NCBI RefSeq assembly: GCF_027484365.1
Contig: NZ_JAIXTC010000017.1
Span: 160,674 to 224,673, forward strand
Direction: 5' to 3'
Source of the DNA: Brevundimonas sp.
Lineage (GTDB): Bacteria; Pseudomonadota; Alphaproteobacteria; Caulobacterales; Caulobacteraceae
Length of the DNA stretch: 64,000 bases
Numbering within the stretch: the first letter of the stretch is position 1; each line of letters starts with the position of its first letter. The notes under the pieces are model-generated. The model was not told the origin of the DNA. It was given only the letters and a program-made list of their open reading frames with translations, and did no database searches. This document shows, piece after piece, positions 12,031-18,399 of this stretch. Made by a program: the position numbers and the translations under genes.

Positions 12031-12564
12031 TCAGGCGCCGGTAGCGGCTTCACCCGCCTGGAACAGACCGACGCGCATGTCCGTGGCCGTATAGATAGGG
12101 ACGCCGTCGGCTTCCATAACCCCGTCGGCGATTCCCATGACCAGTCGACGGTTGATGACCCGCTTCAGGGTGATCTTGTAGGTGACCTTCTTCACATCCG
12201 GCTGGACCTGGCCCGTGAACTTGACCTCGCCGACGCCGAGCGCCCGGCCGCGACCAGGTCCGCCGATCCAGCCGAGGTAGAAGCCGACCAGCTGCCACAT
12301 GGCGTCCAGACCCAGGCAGCCCGGCATGACCGGGTCGCCGATGAAGTGGCACTGGAAGAACCAGAGGTCCGGATGGATATCCAGCTCGGCCTCGACATAG
12401 CCCTTGCCGTGTTCGCCGCCGTCGCCGTTGATCTCGGTGATCCGGTCGAACATCAGCATCGGCGGGGCCGGCAACTGGGCGTTGCCCGGCCCGAACAGCT
12501 CGCCCCGGCCCGAGGCCAGAAGGGCGGCATGGTCGAACGACGACGGATATTTCGAGGTGGTCAA
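12031..12564 (-). CDS. fabA: 3-hydroxydecanoyl-ACP dehydratase/isomerase (FabA)
   Basis: Introduces the double bond at the C10 stage by dehydrating 3-hydroxydecanoyl-ACP and isomerising trans-2 to cis-3. The hot-dog-fold protein of 177 residues has the active-site pair His73 and Asp87 ([19 protein letters not shown]), equivalent to His70 and Asp84 of the E. coli enzyme. The chosen start is a TTG. GGAG lies 12 bases upstream, and no ATG is available before the conserved [20 protein letters not shown] region. It is the first gene of the fabA-fabB-fabI series. A 496-base stretch without a confident gene lies upstream. Confidence 0.96.
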   Translation of the reverse strand: MTTSKYPSSFDHAALLASGRGELFGPGNAQLPAPPMLMFDRITEINGDGGEHGKGYVEAELDIHPDLWFFQCHFIGDPVMPGCLGLDAMWQLVGFYLGWIGGPGRGRALGVGEVKFTGQVQPDVKKVTYKITLKRVINRRLVMGIADGVMEADGVPIYTATDMRVGLFQAGEAATGA

Positions 12565-12618
12565 GGCGGGTGCGACTCCGTGGTGTTGCGCCGGGGTTAC
12601 ACGACGGGAGCGGGCGGC

Positions 12619-12786
12619 TCAACCGGGGAGGCCGGCAAGCCTGGCTGTAGCGAAGCGGGCCCGGAGCGCGAGACTCCGGAATTCAGAGTCCGGGTAGTCC
12701 ACAGAGTCCAGGTCGAAGGCGAGAGGTTCGGCGGCGATGTCAAAGACCGGAGACAGTGTCGCACGGTTTGGAAGGGGGCCTGACAT
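12619..12786 (-). CDS. Possible 55-aa small ORF upstream of fabA
   Basis: An ATG frame of 55 codons with biased third positions (about 70% G or C, somewhat below neighbouring genes) ends 54 bases before the fabA start on the same strand. The product starts MSGPLPNRATLSPVF and contains an acidic segment FDIAAEPLAFDLDSVDYPDSEF. I recognise no family. It could be a leader peptide, a gene remnant or chance. There is no strong ribosome binding site. Conservation in related genomes would decide. Confidence 0.22.
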   Translation of the reverse strand: MSGPLPNRATLSPVFDIAAEPLAFDLDSVDYPDSEFRSLALRARFATARLAGLPG

Positions 12787-12858
12787 AAAGCCATGGTTTC
12801 GCCGCGAGCATTGAATTCAAGAGAGAATTCGGGCGATGTGTTGATGGGTATCGTCCTT

Positions 12859-13025
12859 CTTTCGTCATTCCGGGCGAAGAGGCGAAGCCTCGCAGACCCG
12901 GAACGAGGCGGCGCGCGAGAGCGCGACCCTGTCGCGCATGCGTTCGCTGACGCATTTCGCCTCCGCTGCGCTACGGCGCCGCCCTGTTCCGGGTCTTCGC
13001 TGCGCTCCGCCCGGAATGACGAAAG
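12859..13025. repeat. Long imperfect palindrome, 18-bp perfect arms
   Basis: Arms at 12859-12876 (CTTTCGTCATTCCGGGCG) and 13008-13025 are exact reverse complements. Inner parts also pair: GAAGAGGCGAAGCCTCGCAGACCCGGAAC on the left is related to GTTCCGGGTCTTCGCTGCGCTCC on the right. It lies in the gene-poor stretch 12565-13060 between the SH3-protein gene end and fabA. It has the look of a dispersed, non-autonomous intergenic repeat. No transposase is present and no target duplication is evident. The remainder of 12565-13060 holds only the doubtful small ORF at 12619-12786. Confidence 0.75.
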
Positions 13026-13060
13026 GAAGTGAGGGAAGTCTGCAACGCGAAAGGGAAGAA

Positions 13061-13663
13061 TCAGCGCGCCTCGCCGGCCTGACGCGAGGCCTCGCACAGG
13101 GCGCGGTCTCCAGCGCCGAAGATGGAGTCTTCCGCCACCCAACCCTTCAATTTGCGGGCGCGGACCTCGCACCAGCCGTCCTTGCAGTCGTCCAGCGCAA
13201 TCACCGAGCGCGGTGAGAAGCGGGCCTTTACGGCCGCGTCTTCGGACCGGCCGGTGCGGATCGGAACTTCCTCGACCGAGGCGTTGAAGGCGCCCCGACG
13301 GGCCGAGACCACGCTGCGGTGGACCCAGGCGACCGACCCTTCGGGGTCGCAGATCTTTCGCCATTCGCGCGTTTCGGCGATCACCTGGACCGGCAGGCCA
13401 GCGGCGCGGTATTCCCAGAGGATGTTGTAGTCGAGGCCCGGGCCGGTGCGGGCGCGCACTTCCGAGGACTTCAGCGTCAGCCAGCGCGGCACCTCGAGCC
13501 CTGTCGGGGTGGGACGGCCGTCCGGCATGGTGGCGCTTGCCCCGACGACCACCGCGAGGCCGAGCAGACCCGCGACGCCGCCGATGCGACGCGAGAGGCT
13601 TTGGAAGCGGCTGCGAGACTTGCTAGACACCGGCTTACGACCCGTCCACGCGGGCCCGCCCAT
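13061..13663 (-). CDS. Exported SH3-domain (SH3_4) protein
   Basis: A 200-residue protein with a single N-terminal membrane or signal segment (GGVAGLLGLAVVVGASA, about residues 28-44) and two bacterial SH3 repeats. The first is around 65-125 (VRARTGPGLDYNILWEYRAAG, with WRKICDPEGSVAWVHRS). The second is around 130-190 (VPIRTGRSEDAAVKARF, with GWCEVRARKLKGWV). Such proteins are usually periplasmic and bind cell-wall peptides. The ATG at 13663 leaves only 29 bases to the divergent dehydrogenase gene. A GTG at 13630 would still include the whole export signal. A perfect CtrA box lies 56-103 bases upstream, inside the neighbouring gene. Confidence 0.85.
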   Translation of the reverse strand: MGGPAWTGRKPVSSKSRSRFQSLSRRIGGVAGLLGLAVVVGASATMPDGRPTPTGLEVPRWLTLKSSEVRARTGPGLDYNILWEYRAAGLPVQVIAETREWRKICDPEGSVAWVHRSVVSARRGAFNASVEEVPIRTGRSEDAAVKARFSPRSVIALDDCKDGWCEVRARKLKGWVAEDSIFGAGDRALCEASRQAGEAR

Positions 13664-13692
13664 GCGCCGCCCCCGAATAATCCAAGGTCCTC

Positions 13693-14679
13693 ATGTCCCA
13701 CCCCCGGCTTAAGGTCGTCTTAACCAGAAGATTGCCCGACGCAGTCGAGACGCGGATGCGGGAGCTGTTCGACGCCGAACTGAATCTGAAGGACATCCCG
13801 ATGGATCGGGCGGCGCTGGAGGCCGCGGTCCAGCGGGCCGATATCCTGGTTCCCACCATCACCGACGAGATCGATGCCGCCCTGATCGCCGGAGCCGGGG
13901 ATCAGCTGAAGATGATCGCCAATTTCGGCGCCGGGGTCGATCACATCGACATCGACGCCGCCGTCGCGCGCCAGATCATCGTCACCAATACGCCTGGCGT
14001 CCTGACCGAGGACACCGCCGACCTGGCCATGAGCCTGATCCTGGCCGTCAGCCGCCGCATCGTGGAGGGCGCCCAGGTCGTGGCCGCCGGCAAGTTCGAG
14101 GGCTGGACCCCGACCTGGATGTGCGGGCGCAAACTTTGGGGCAAGCGCCTCGGCATCGTCGGCATGGGCCGGATCGGCCAGGCCCTGGCCCGCCGCGCGA
14201 AGGCTTTCGGCATGCAGGTCCACTATCATAACCGGAAGCCCGTCTCGGAGCGGATCGTCGAGGAGCTGGGTGCGACCTACTGGGACGATCTGGACCAGAT
14301 GCTGGCGCGGATGGACGTGATTTCGCTGAACTGTCCGGCGACGAAGGAGACCCACCACCTGCTGTCGGCCCAGAGGCTGGGGCTGCTGCAGCCGCATGCG
14401 ATCCTGATCAATACGGCGCGGGGCGAACTGATCGACGAAGCGGCCCTGTCGGACGCGGTGGCGCGGCGCGCGCTGTCGGGCGTCGGACTGGACGTCTACG
14501 AGAACGAGCCGGCGATCCATCCCGGCCTGATCGGCCTGCCCAATGTCGTGCTGTTGCCCCATCTGGGGTCGGCGACGCTGGAGGCGCGTCAGGACATGGG
14601 CGACCGCGTGATCCTGAACGTGATGACCCTCCAGAACGGGCACCGACCGCCGGATCGCGTCATTCCCGCGATGCTCTAG
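13693..14679 (+). CDS. D-2-hydroxyacid dehydrogenase (D-glycerate dehydrogenase/glyoxylate reductase type)
   Basis: NAD(P)H-dependent reductase of 2-oxoacids such as glyoxylate or hydroxypyruvate, 328 residues. The Rossmann motif GMGRIG is at 157-162. The catalytic triad of the family is present: Arg243 (NTARGELID), Glu272 (VYENEP) and His290 (LLPHLGSAT). The N-terminus LKVVLTRRLPDAVETRM is the usual first strand and helix, so the ATG at 13693 is well supported. It is divergent from the SH3-domain gene with a 29-base gap, so control elements for that gene must overlap this coding region. The exact substrate cannot be decided from sequence. Confidence 0.92.
   Translation: MSHPRLKVVLTRRLPDAVETRMRELFDAELNLKDIPMDRAALEAAVQRADILVPTITDEIDAALIAGAGDQLKMIANFGAGVDHIDIDAAVARQIIVTNTPGVLTEDTADLAMSLILAVSRRIVEGAQVVAAGKFEGWTPTWMCGRKLWGKRLGIVGMGRIGQALARRAKAFGMQVHYHNRKPVSERIVEELGATYWDDLDQMLARMDVISLNCPATKETHHLLSAQRLGLLQPHAILINTARGELIDEAALSDAVARRALSGVGLDVYENEPAIHPGLIGLPNVVLLPHLGSATLEARQDMGDRVILNVMTLQNGHRPPDRVIPAML
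13719..13733. promoter_or_regulatory. Perfect CtrA-type box TTAA-N7-TTAA
   Basis: TTAA at 13719-13722 and TTAA at 13730-13733 are separated by exactly seven bases and followed by CC. This equals the full CtrA consensus of Caulobacterales. TTAA is rare in this GC-rich window. The box lies within codons 9-14 of the dehydrogenase gene and upstream of the divergent SH3-domain gene, which is the more likely target. CtrA binding is inference. Confidence 0.6.
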
Positions 14680-14818
14680 AGTCTGTGGCCGGAATCCAGC
14701 GTGATCTGGCCGAAGACGGCGGGGTCAGGGTCATTCCGGGGCGGTCGAAACAATCGGTAACGGCGCGGGTTTTCTGGTCAGCGGGCGCTCTTGTCCCGCG
14801 TCACCAAGCGACAGAACC

Positions 14819-15298
14819 ATGATCCGCAAGACCGTTCTTCTGGCCGGCGTCGCCGCCGCCCTTCTGACCGCCGCCCCTGCCCTCGCCCAGGACGCTCCCG
14901 CTGCGACCGCCGAGGCGCAGGCCCAGGGTTCGATCCAGCTTCAGCCGGGTTCGAACGTGAAGGGTTCGGACGGCGCTGTGCTCGGGACCCTCGAAGGGGT
15001 TCAAAGCAACGCGGCCGGCGAACAGGAACTGACCGTACGCGGCCCTGACGGCGACCTTCGCGGCGTGCCGCTGGGCGGCCTGACCCAGGAGGGCGCCGAC
15101 GTGGTGGTCGGCTGGAGCTCGGCCGAATTCAACACCGCTCCCGTCGTCGAGGAGACTGCTCCCCCCGCGACCGACGGCATGACGCCGACCCCGGGCGACC
15201 CGACCCCGAACCCTGCCCCGGTTCCGGGCGAACCCGAAACCAAGACGGACACGCCGACGGAGCCGGACGGTTCGACCCCGCCCGCGCCCCGGACCTGA
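14819..15298 (+). CDS. Exported PRC-barrel-like protein with Pro/Thr-rich tail
   Basis: A 159-residue protein with a clear signal peptide (MIRKTVLLAGVAAALLTAA, cleavage after ALA-Q near residue 23). A short domain follows with the pattern GSNVKGSDGAVLGTLEGVQ, which resembles the start of a PRC barrel. The tail from about residue 105 is disordered and rich in Pro, Thr and Glu (TPTPGDPTPNPAPVPGEPE). The function is unknown; it is likely periplasmic. It is followed 20 bases later by a strong rho-independent terminator and is flanked by 139 bases upstream, so it is probably monocistronic. Confidence 0.75.
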   Translation: MIRKTVLLAGVAAALLTAAPALAQDAPAATAEAQAQGSIQLQPGSNVKGSDGAVLGTLEGVQSNAAGEQELTVRGPDGDLRGVPLGGLTQEGADVVVGWSSAEFNTAPVVEETAPPATDGMTPTPGDPTPNPAPVPGEPETKTDTPTEPDGSTPPAPRT

Positions 15299-15318
15299 TG
15301 CGCTGACGGCTGAACGAA

Positions 15319-15354
15319 AAAGGGGCGGCCCGACGGGCCGCCCCTTCCTTTTGT
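15319..15354 (+). terminator. Rho-independent terminator
   Basis: A 12-bp stem (AAGGGGCGGCCC paired with GGGCCGCCCCTT) with a three-base loop, followed by CCTTTTGT. It lies just after the exported PRC-like gene. Confidence 0.85.
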
Positions 15355-15368
15355 CCGCAGGCGACGGA

Positions 15369-15623
15369 TCAGGCGCGACGCTTGACCAGACCCAGCAGGA
15401 ACAGCAGCAGGACGGCGCCGCCGAATGCGACCAGCAGTGTCACGAGGTTGAAGCCGCCGACCGCCAGGCCGAGCAGGTTGCCGGCGATGAAGCCGCCGAG
15501 CAGGGCGCCGATGACGCCGACGATCAGGTTGGTGACGAGGCCGTGATTACGACCCATGACTTTTTCAGCCAGCCAGCCGGCGACGATGCCGATGACGATC
15601 CAGCCGATGATTCCGAGACCCAT
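15369..15623 (-). CDS. GlsB/YeaQ/YmgE family stress-response membrane protein
   Basis: A small, very hydrophobic protein of 84 residues with three membrane segments (GLGIIGWIVIGIVAGWLAEK, then LIVGVIGALLGGFIAG, then VTLLVAFGGAVLLLFLLGL). The glycine-rich pattern and the central GRNHGLVTN loop are diagnostic of this transglycosylase-associated family, which is often induced by general stress. The start at 15623 is fixed by a strong GGAAGGA sequence nine bases upstream. The frame stays open further upstream but without homologous character. It is convergent with the preceding gene across the terminator at 15319-15354. Confidence 0.9.
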   Translation of the reverse strand: MGLGIIGWIVIGIVAGWLAEKVMGRNHGLVTNLIVGVIGALLGGFIAGNLLGLAVGGFNLVTLLVAFGGAVLLLFLLGLVKRRA

Positions 15624-15818
15624 GTTTTCATTCCTTCCAAGGCTTAGGTGCGCTGAATAATGCGCCTCGCCGGTCAAGGTTGCGGCCCGGCGAGCGAAGA
15701 GTTCCACGACCCGCGTTCGCCATCGCTCGCCCGTCACGAGAAGTCGGCATGGTCGTTGCGGCGGTTCAGGCGAGCCGTGCCGCTTTGGCACAGCCCGCTA
15801 GAACAAGGGGACTGGGCA

Positions 15819-16205
15819 ATGGCCACCGATATCGACCTTCACCTGGGGCGCCGTCTGCGCCGTCGTCGTCGCCTGCTGGGGCTGACGCAACAACAGCTGG
15901 CAATCCAGGTCGGCATCCGCTTCCAGCAGATCCAGAAATACGAGTGCGGCGCCAACCGCATCTCGGCCGCGCGCCTGTGGCAGCTGGCCGAAGCCCTGGA
16001 AACGCCGATCAGCTATTTCTACGACGGCCTGGCCGAGGCCATGGAGCGCAAGGAACAGGTCGGCGCCAACGGCGGCGAGATGTTCTCCCGCAAGGAAACC
16101 CTCGACCTGATCCAGGCCTACTACCAGCTGGGCGAGCGTCCGCGCCGGCGCCTGCTGGACCTGGCCAAGTCGCTGCACACCGAGGGGGAAGCGGTCGCTT
16201 CTTGA
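15819..16205 (+). CDS. XRE-family transcriptional regulator (PraR-like)
   Basis: DNA-binding protein of 128 residues with a Cro/CI helix-turn-helix at about 8-65 (GRRLRRRRRLLGLTQQQLA, then FQQIQKYECGANRISAARLWQLAEAL). The C-terminal helical part is QAYYQLGERPRRRLLDLAKSL. The layout, including the SYFYDG segment after the HTH, is that of the small alphaproteobacterial PraR/SinR-like repressors linked to surface or biofilm control. AAGGGG about nine bases before the ATG supports this start. Its stop codon runs directly into a GAGTGGC tandem repeat that precedes hisN. What it regulates cannot be read here. Confidence 0.87.
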   Translation: MATDIDLHLGRRLRRRRRLLGLTQQQLAIQVGIRFQQIQKYECGANRISAARLWQLAEALETPISYFYDGLAEAMERKEQVGANGGEMFSRKETLDLIQAYYQLGERPRRRLLDLAKSLHTEGEAVAS

Positions 16206-16304
16206 GTGGCGAGTGGCGAGTGGCGAGTGGTGAGTGACGAGGGATAGGCGGGCGGCGGACGGGACGAGCTTGACTCGCCGCTCGCCACTCGCCACTCGCC
16301 ACTC
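16204..16304. repeat. Heptamer tandem repeat facing its own inverted copy
   Basis: Five units of GAGTGGC (last two with one change) run from 16204 to 16238. Four units of the reverse complement GCCACTC (first one imperfect) run from 16277 to 16304, with a 38-base spacer between them. The RNA could fold into a hairpin of 28 or more base pairs. The downstream arm ends three bases before the hisN ATG, leaving no visible Shine-Dalgarno sequence. The first unit overlaps the TGA of the upstream regulator. Confidence 0.85.
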
Positions 16305-16307
16305 CCC

Positions 16308-17093
16308 ATGACCGAATACGAATCCTTCGCCGTCGAACTGGCCGCCGAGGCCGCCAGGGTGACTCTGCCGTTCTTCCGGGGCGACTACGCCGAGGAGAAC
16401 AAGGCGGGCCCGGGGGCCTTTGACCCGGTCACCGAGGCGGACAAGAGCGCGGAAGCCGCCATCCGGCGACTGATCGCCAGCCGGTACCCCGACCACGGGG
16501 TCATCGGCGAGGAGTATGGAGAAGACCGGCCGGACGCAGAACACGTCTGGATCCTGGACCCCATCGACGGGACGCGCGCCTTCATCGCCGGCCTGCCGTT
16601 GTGGACGACCCTGATTGCACTCAGGGCCGGTGGACGATCCACCGTCGGCGCCATCTCCCAGCCCTATATCGGCGAACTGTTCCTGGGCGGGCCTTCGGGC
16701 GCCGTGCTGATGAGCCGGGGCGAGACCCGGCCGATCAGGGTCCGGGAATGCGAGAAACTGACCGACGCCGTCATCGCCACGACCGCGCCGGAAATCTTTA
16801 CGGGCCCGGAACTGGGCGCCTGGACCCAGGTCATGGCCGCGGCGCGCCTGGCCCGGTACGGCTGCGACGCCTATGCCTACGCCATGCTGGCCATGGGCCG
16901 GATCGACATGGTCGCCGAGACGGGCCTTAAGCTGTGGGACTGGTCGGCCCTGATCCCGGTCGTCGAGGCCGCCGGCGGCGAGGTCACGAACTGGCGCGGC
17001 GAGGCCGTGTCAGGGGACGGCCGGATCCTCGCGGTCGGCGACCCCCGCGTGCGTGAACAGGCGCTCGTCGCCTTCCGGCGCGGAACGAACTAG
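16308..17093 (+). CDS. hisN: Histidinol-phosphatase, inositol monophosphatase family (HisN)
   Basis: Mg-dependent phosphatase that removes phosphate from L-histidinol phosphate in histidine synthesis. The 261-residue protein has the IMPase metal sites: Glu68 in GEEYGED, Asp84 and Asp87 in WILDPIDGTRAF, and the distal Asp in LWDWSALIPVVEAAGG. The sequence around DPIDGTRAFIAGLPLWTTLIAL fits the HisN branch better than SuhB. No other his gene is nearby. The start codon sits three bases after a heptamer-repeat hairpin, with no purine-rich ribosome binding site. It converges with eipA. Confidence 0.9.
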   Translation: MTEYESFAVELAAEAARVTLPFFRGDYAEENKAGPGAFDPVTEADKSAEAAIRRLIASRYPDHGVIGEEYGEDRPDAEHVWILDPIDGTRAFIAGLPLWTTLIALRAGGRSTVGAISQPYIGELFLGGPSGAVLMSRGETRPIRVRECEKLTDAVIATTAPEIFTGPELGAWTQVMAAARLARYGCDAYAYAMLAMGRIDMVAETGLKLWDWSALIPVVEAAGGEVTNWRGEAVSGDGRILAVGDPRVREQALVAFRRGTN

Positions 17094-17110
17094 CCGCCCC
17101 CTCCGACCCC

Positions 17111-17725
17111 CTAGAACGGCAGAAGGTTGCGCTGGCGGCTGTAGGCCATGGTGCCGACATTGGCGCCGAGGCGCAGGCCCACGCCGGTGCGGACGGGCGC
17201 CAGGACGATGCCGTCGGCGCGCTGGTAGTTCACGCCCAGGCCGCCGATCAGATAGGCCGTGCCCTCGACGCCCGGGTAGCGGCGGTAGATCGCGTCAGGC
17301 GCATAGAGGCCATAGACCAGGGTGAAGACGCGAGAGGCGTTGCCGCCGATGTCCCAGCCGATCGAGGTACCTTGCCAGAAGACTTCCTGGGAGGCGGAGT
17401 GGTCCTTCATATGCAGGGCGCCCCGGCCGTAGCGCAGGCCGATGACGGCGGCGCCGGCGCCTTCCTCGCCCGCGATATAGGCGGTGGGCGCGTCGCCCTG
17501 GTCGCGGAAGATGCGTTCGATGGCGCCGCCCATGGCCTCGGCTGCGATGCCGAGTTCGCGCGAGCCCGCGGCGACCAGTTCATCGGCCGTATAGGCCTGG
17601 GCATTGGCGTCCGAAGCGATCGGATAGTTCGGTTCCGTCGGCTGGCGGGGCGTGGAGGCGCAGGCGCCCAGCGCGGTCGTGGCGGCGGCGGCGAAACCGG
17701 TCTGGATCAGGTGGCGGCGGTGCAT
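17111..17725 (-). CDS. eipA: DUF1134 envelope-integrity protein (EipA family)
   Basis: A 204-residue exported protein. The N-terminus MHRRHLIQTGFAAAATTALGACAST has a twin-arginine-like start and a lipobox-like LGAC (Cys22), so it may be a lipoprotein. The DUF1134 domain follows (about 45-200), with the conserved segments GGAIERIFRDQGDAPTAYI, VFWQGTSIGWDIGGNASRVFTLVYG and RTGVGLRLGANVGTMAY. In Brucella, EipA is a periplasmic small beta-barrel needed for envelope stress resistance, and its gene is activated by CtrA. A CtrA-like box lies 87-101 bases upstream of the start here. Confidence 0.9.
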   Translation of the reverse strand: MHRRHLIQTGFAAAATTALGACASTPRQPTEPNYPIASDANAQAYTADELVAAGSRELGIAAEAMGGAIERIFRDQGDAPTAYIAGEEGAGAAVIGLRYGRGALHMKDHSASQEVFWQGTSIGWDIGGNASRVFTLVYGLYAPDAIYRRYPGVEGTAYLIGGLGVNYQRADGIVLAPVRTGVGLRLGANVGTMAYSRQRNLLPF

Positions 17726-17811
17726 GGCGGTGTCCCGAAAGAGGTGCGGCCCGTTCCCCCGGACCTGATCTCAGGGTCGCCGGGCTTTGCGTCAGCCTTG
17801 GGGCGGCAAGG

Positions 17812-17826
17812 TTAACGGGACCTTAC
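17812..17826. promoter_or_regulatory. CtrA-like box TTAA-N7-TTAC upstream of eipA
   Basis: TTAA at 17812-17815 and TTAC at 17823-17826 are seven bases apart, one mismatch from the full CtrA consensus. It lies in the 138-base gap between the yqhA-family gene end and the eipA start, well placed for control of eipA (minus strand). The match to the known CtrA control of Brucella eipA makes it more believable than the sequence alone. Confidence 0.55.
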
Positions 17827-17863
17827 GGTTTCCTCGCCACGGCCGGTCTCGCTGGCTTCGGCG

Positions 17864-18397
17864 TCAATGCTTGCCGGTTCTGGCCGACAGCCAGTCCATG
17901 AGAGCCAGCAGCACACCGGAGATCACAAAGGTCAGGTGGATGATCACCAGCCAGTACAGATGGCTTTCGTTGAACGGCGCCTCGGCACCGGGCGCGCCGA
18001 TCTCCATGAATTGTTTGAGCAGATGGATGCCCGAGATCGCCACAATGGAGGCGATCAGTTTCATCTTCAGGCCGGAGAAATCGACCGTGCCCATCCAGGA
18101 CGGGCGGTCCACATTGTCTCCGATGTCCAGCTTGGAGACGAAATTCTCATAGCCCGAGAACATGACGATGAGCAGGAGATTGCCGGCCAGAGACAGGTCG
18201 ATCAGCGTCAGGACGACCAGGATCGACTCCTCGGCAGTCATGACGAGGACCTGCGGCAGATAGTAGATCAGCTCGCGTACGAACACGATCGTCAGCATGG
18301 CCAGCGAGACCACCAGCCCGAGGTACATCGGGGCCATCAGCCAGCGCGAGGCGAACAATCCGTGCTCGAAGCGGGTCTCAATTTCAGGCTTGGGCAT
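17864..18397 (-). CDS. UPF0114/YqhA-family inner-membrane protein
   Basis: A 177-residue protein with four predicted membrane helices (MYLGLVVSLAMLTIVFV, ILVVLTLIDLSLAGNLLLIVMF, KLIASIVAISGIHLLK, WLVIIHLTFVISGVLLALMDWL). The family hallmark is ESILVVLTLIDLSLAGNLLLIV followed by FSGYENFVSK. Its function is unknown in all bacteria I know of. It starts two bases after the pheT stop, so it is very likely the last gene of the pheS-pheT transcript. Confidence 0.9.
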   Translation of the reverse strand: MPKPEIETRFEHGLFASRWLMAPMYLGLVVSLAMLTIVFVRELIYYLPQVLVMTAEESILVVLTLIDLSLAGNLLLIVMFSGYENFVSKLDIGDNVDRPSWMGTVDFSGLKMKLIASIVAISGIHLLKQFMEIGAPGAEAPFNESHLYWLVIIHLTFVISGVLLALMDWLSARTGKH

Positions 18398-18399
18398 CG

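Noticed and set aside
16204..16304. A CRISPR array
   Set aside because: The units are only seven bases long, contiguous without spacers, and present once in each orientation.
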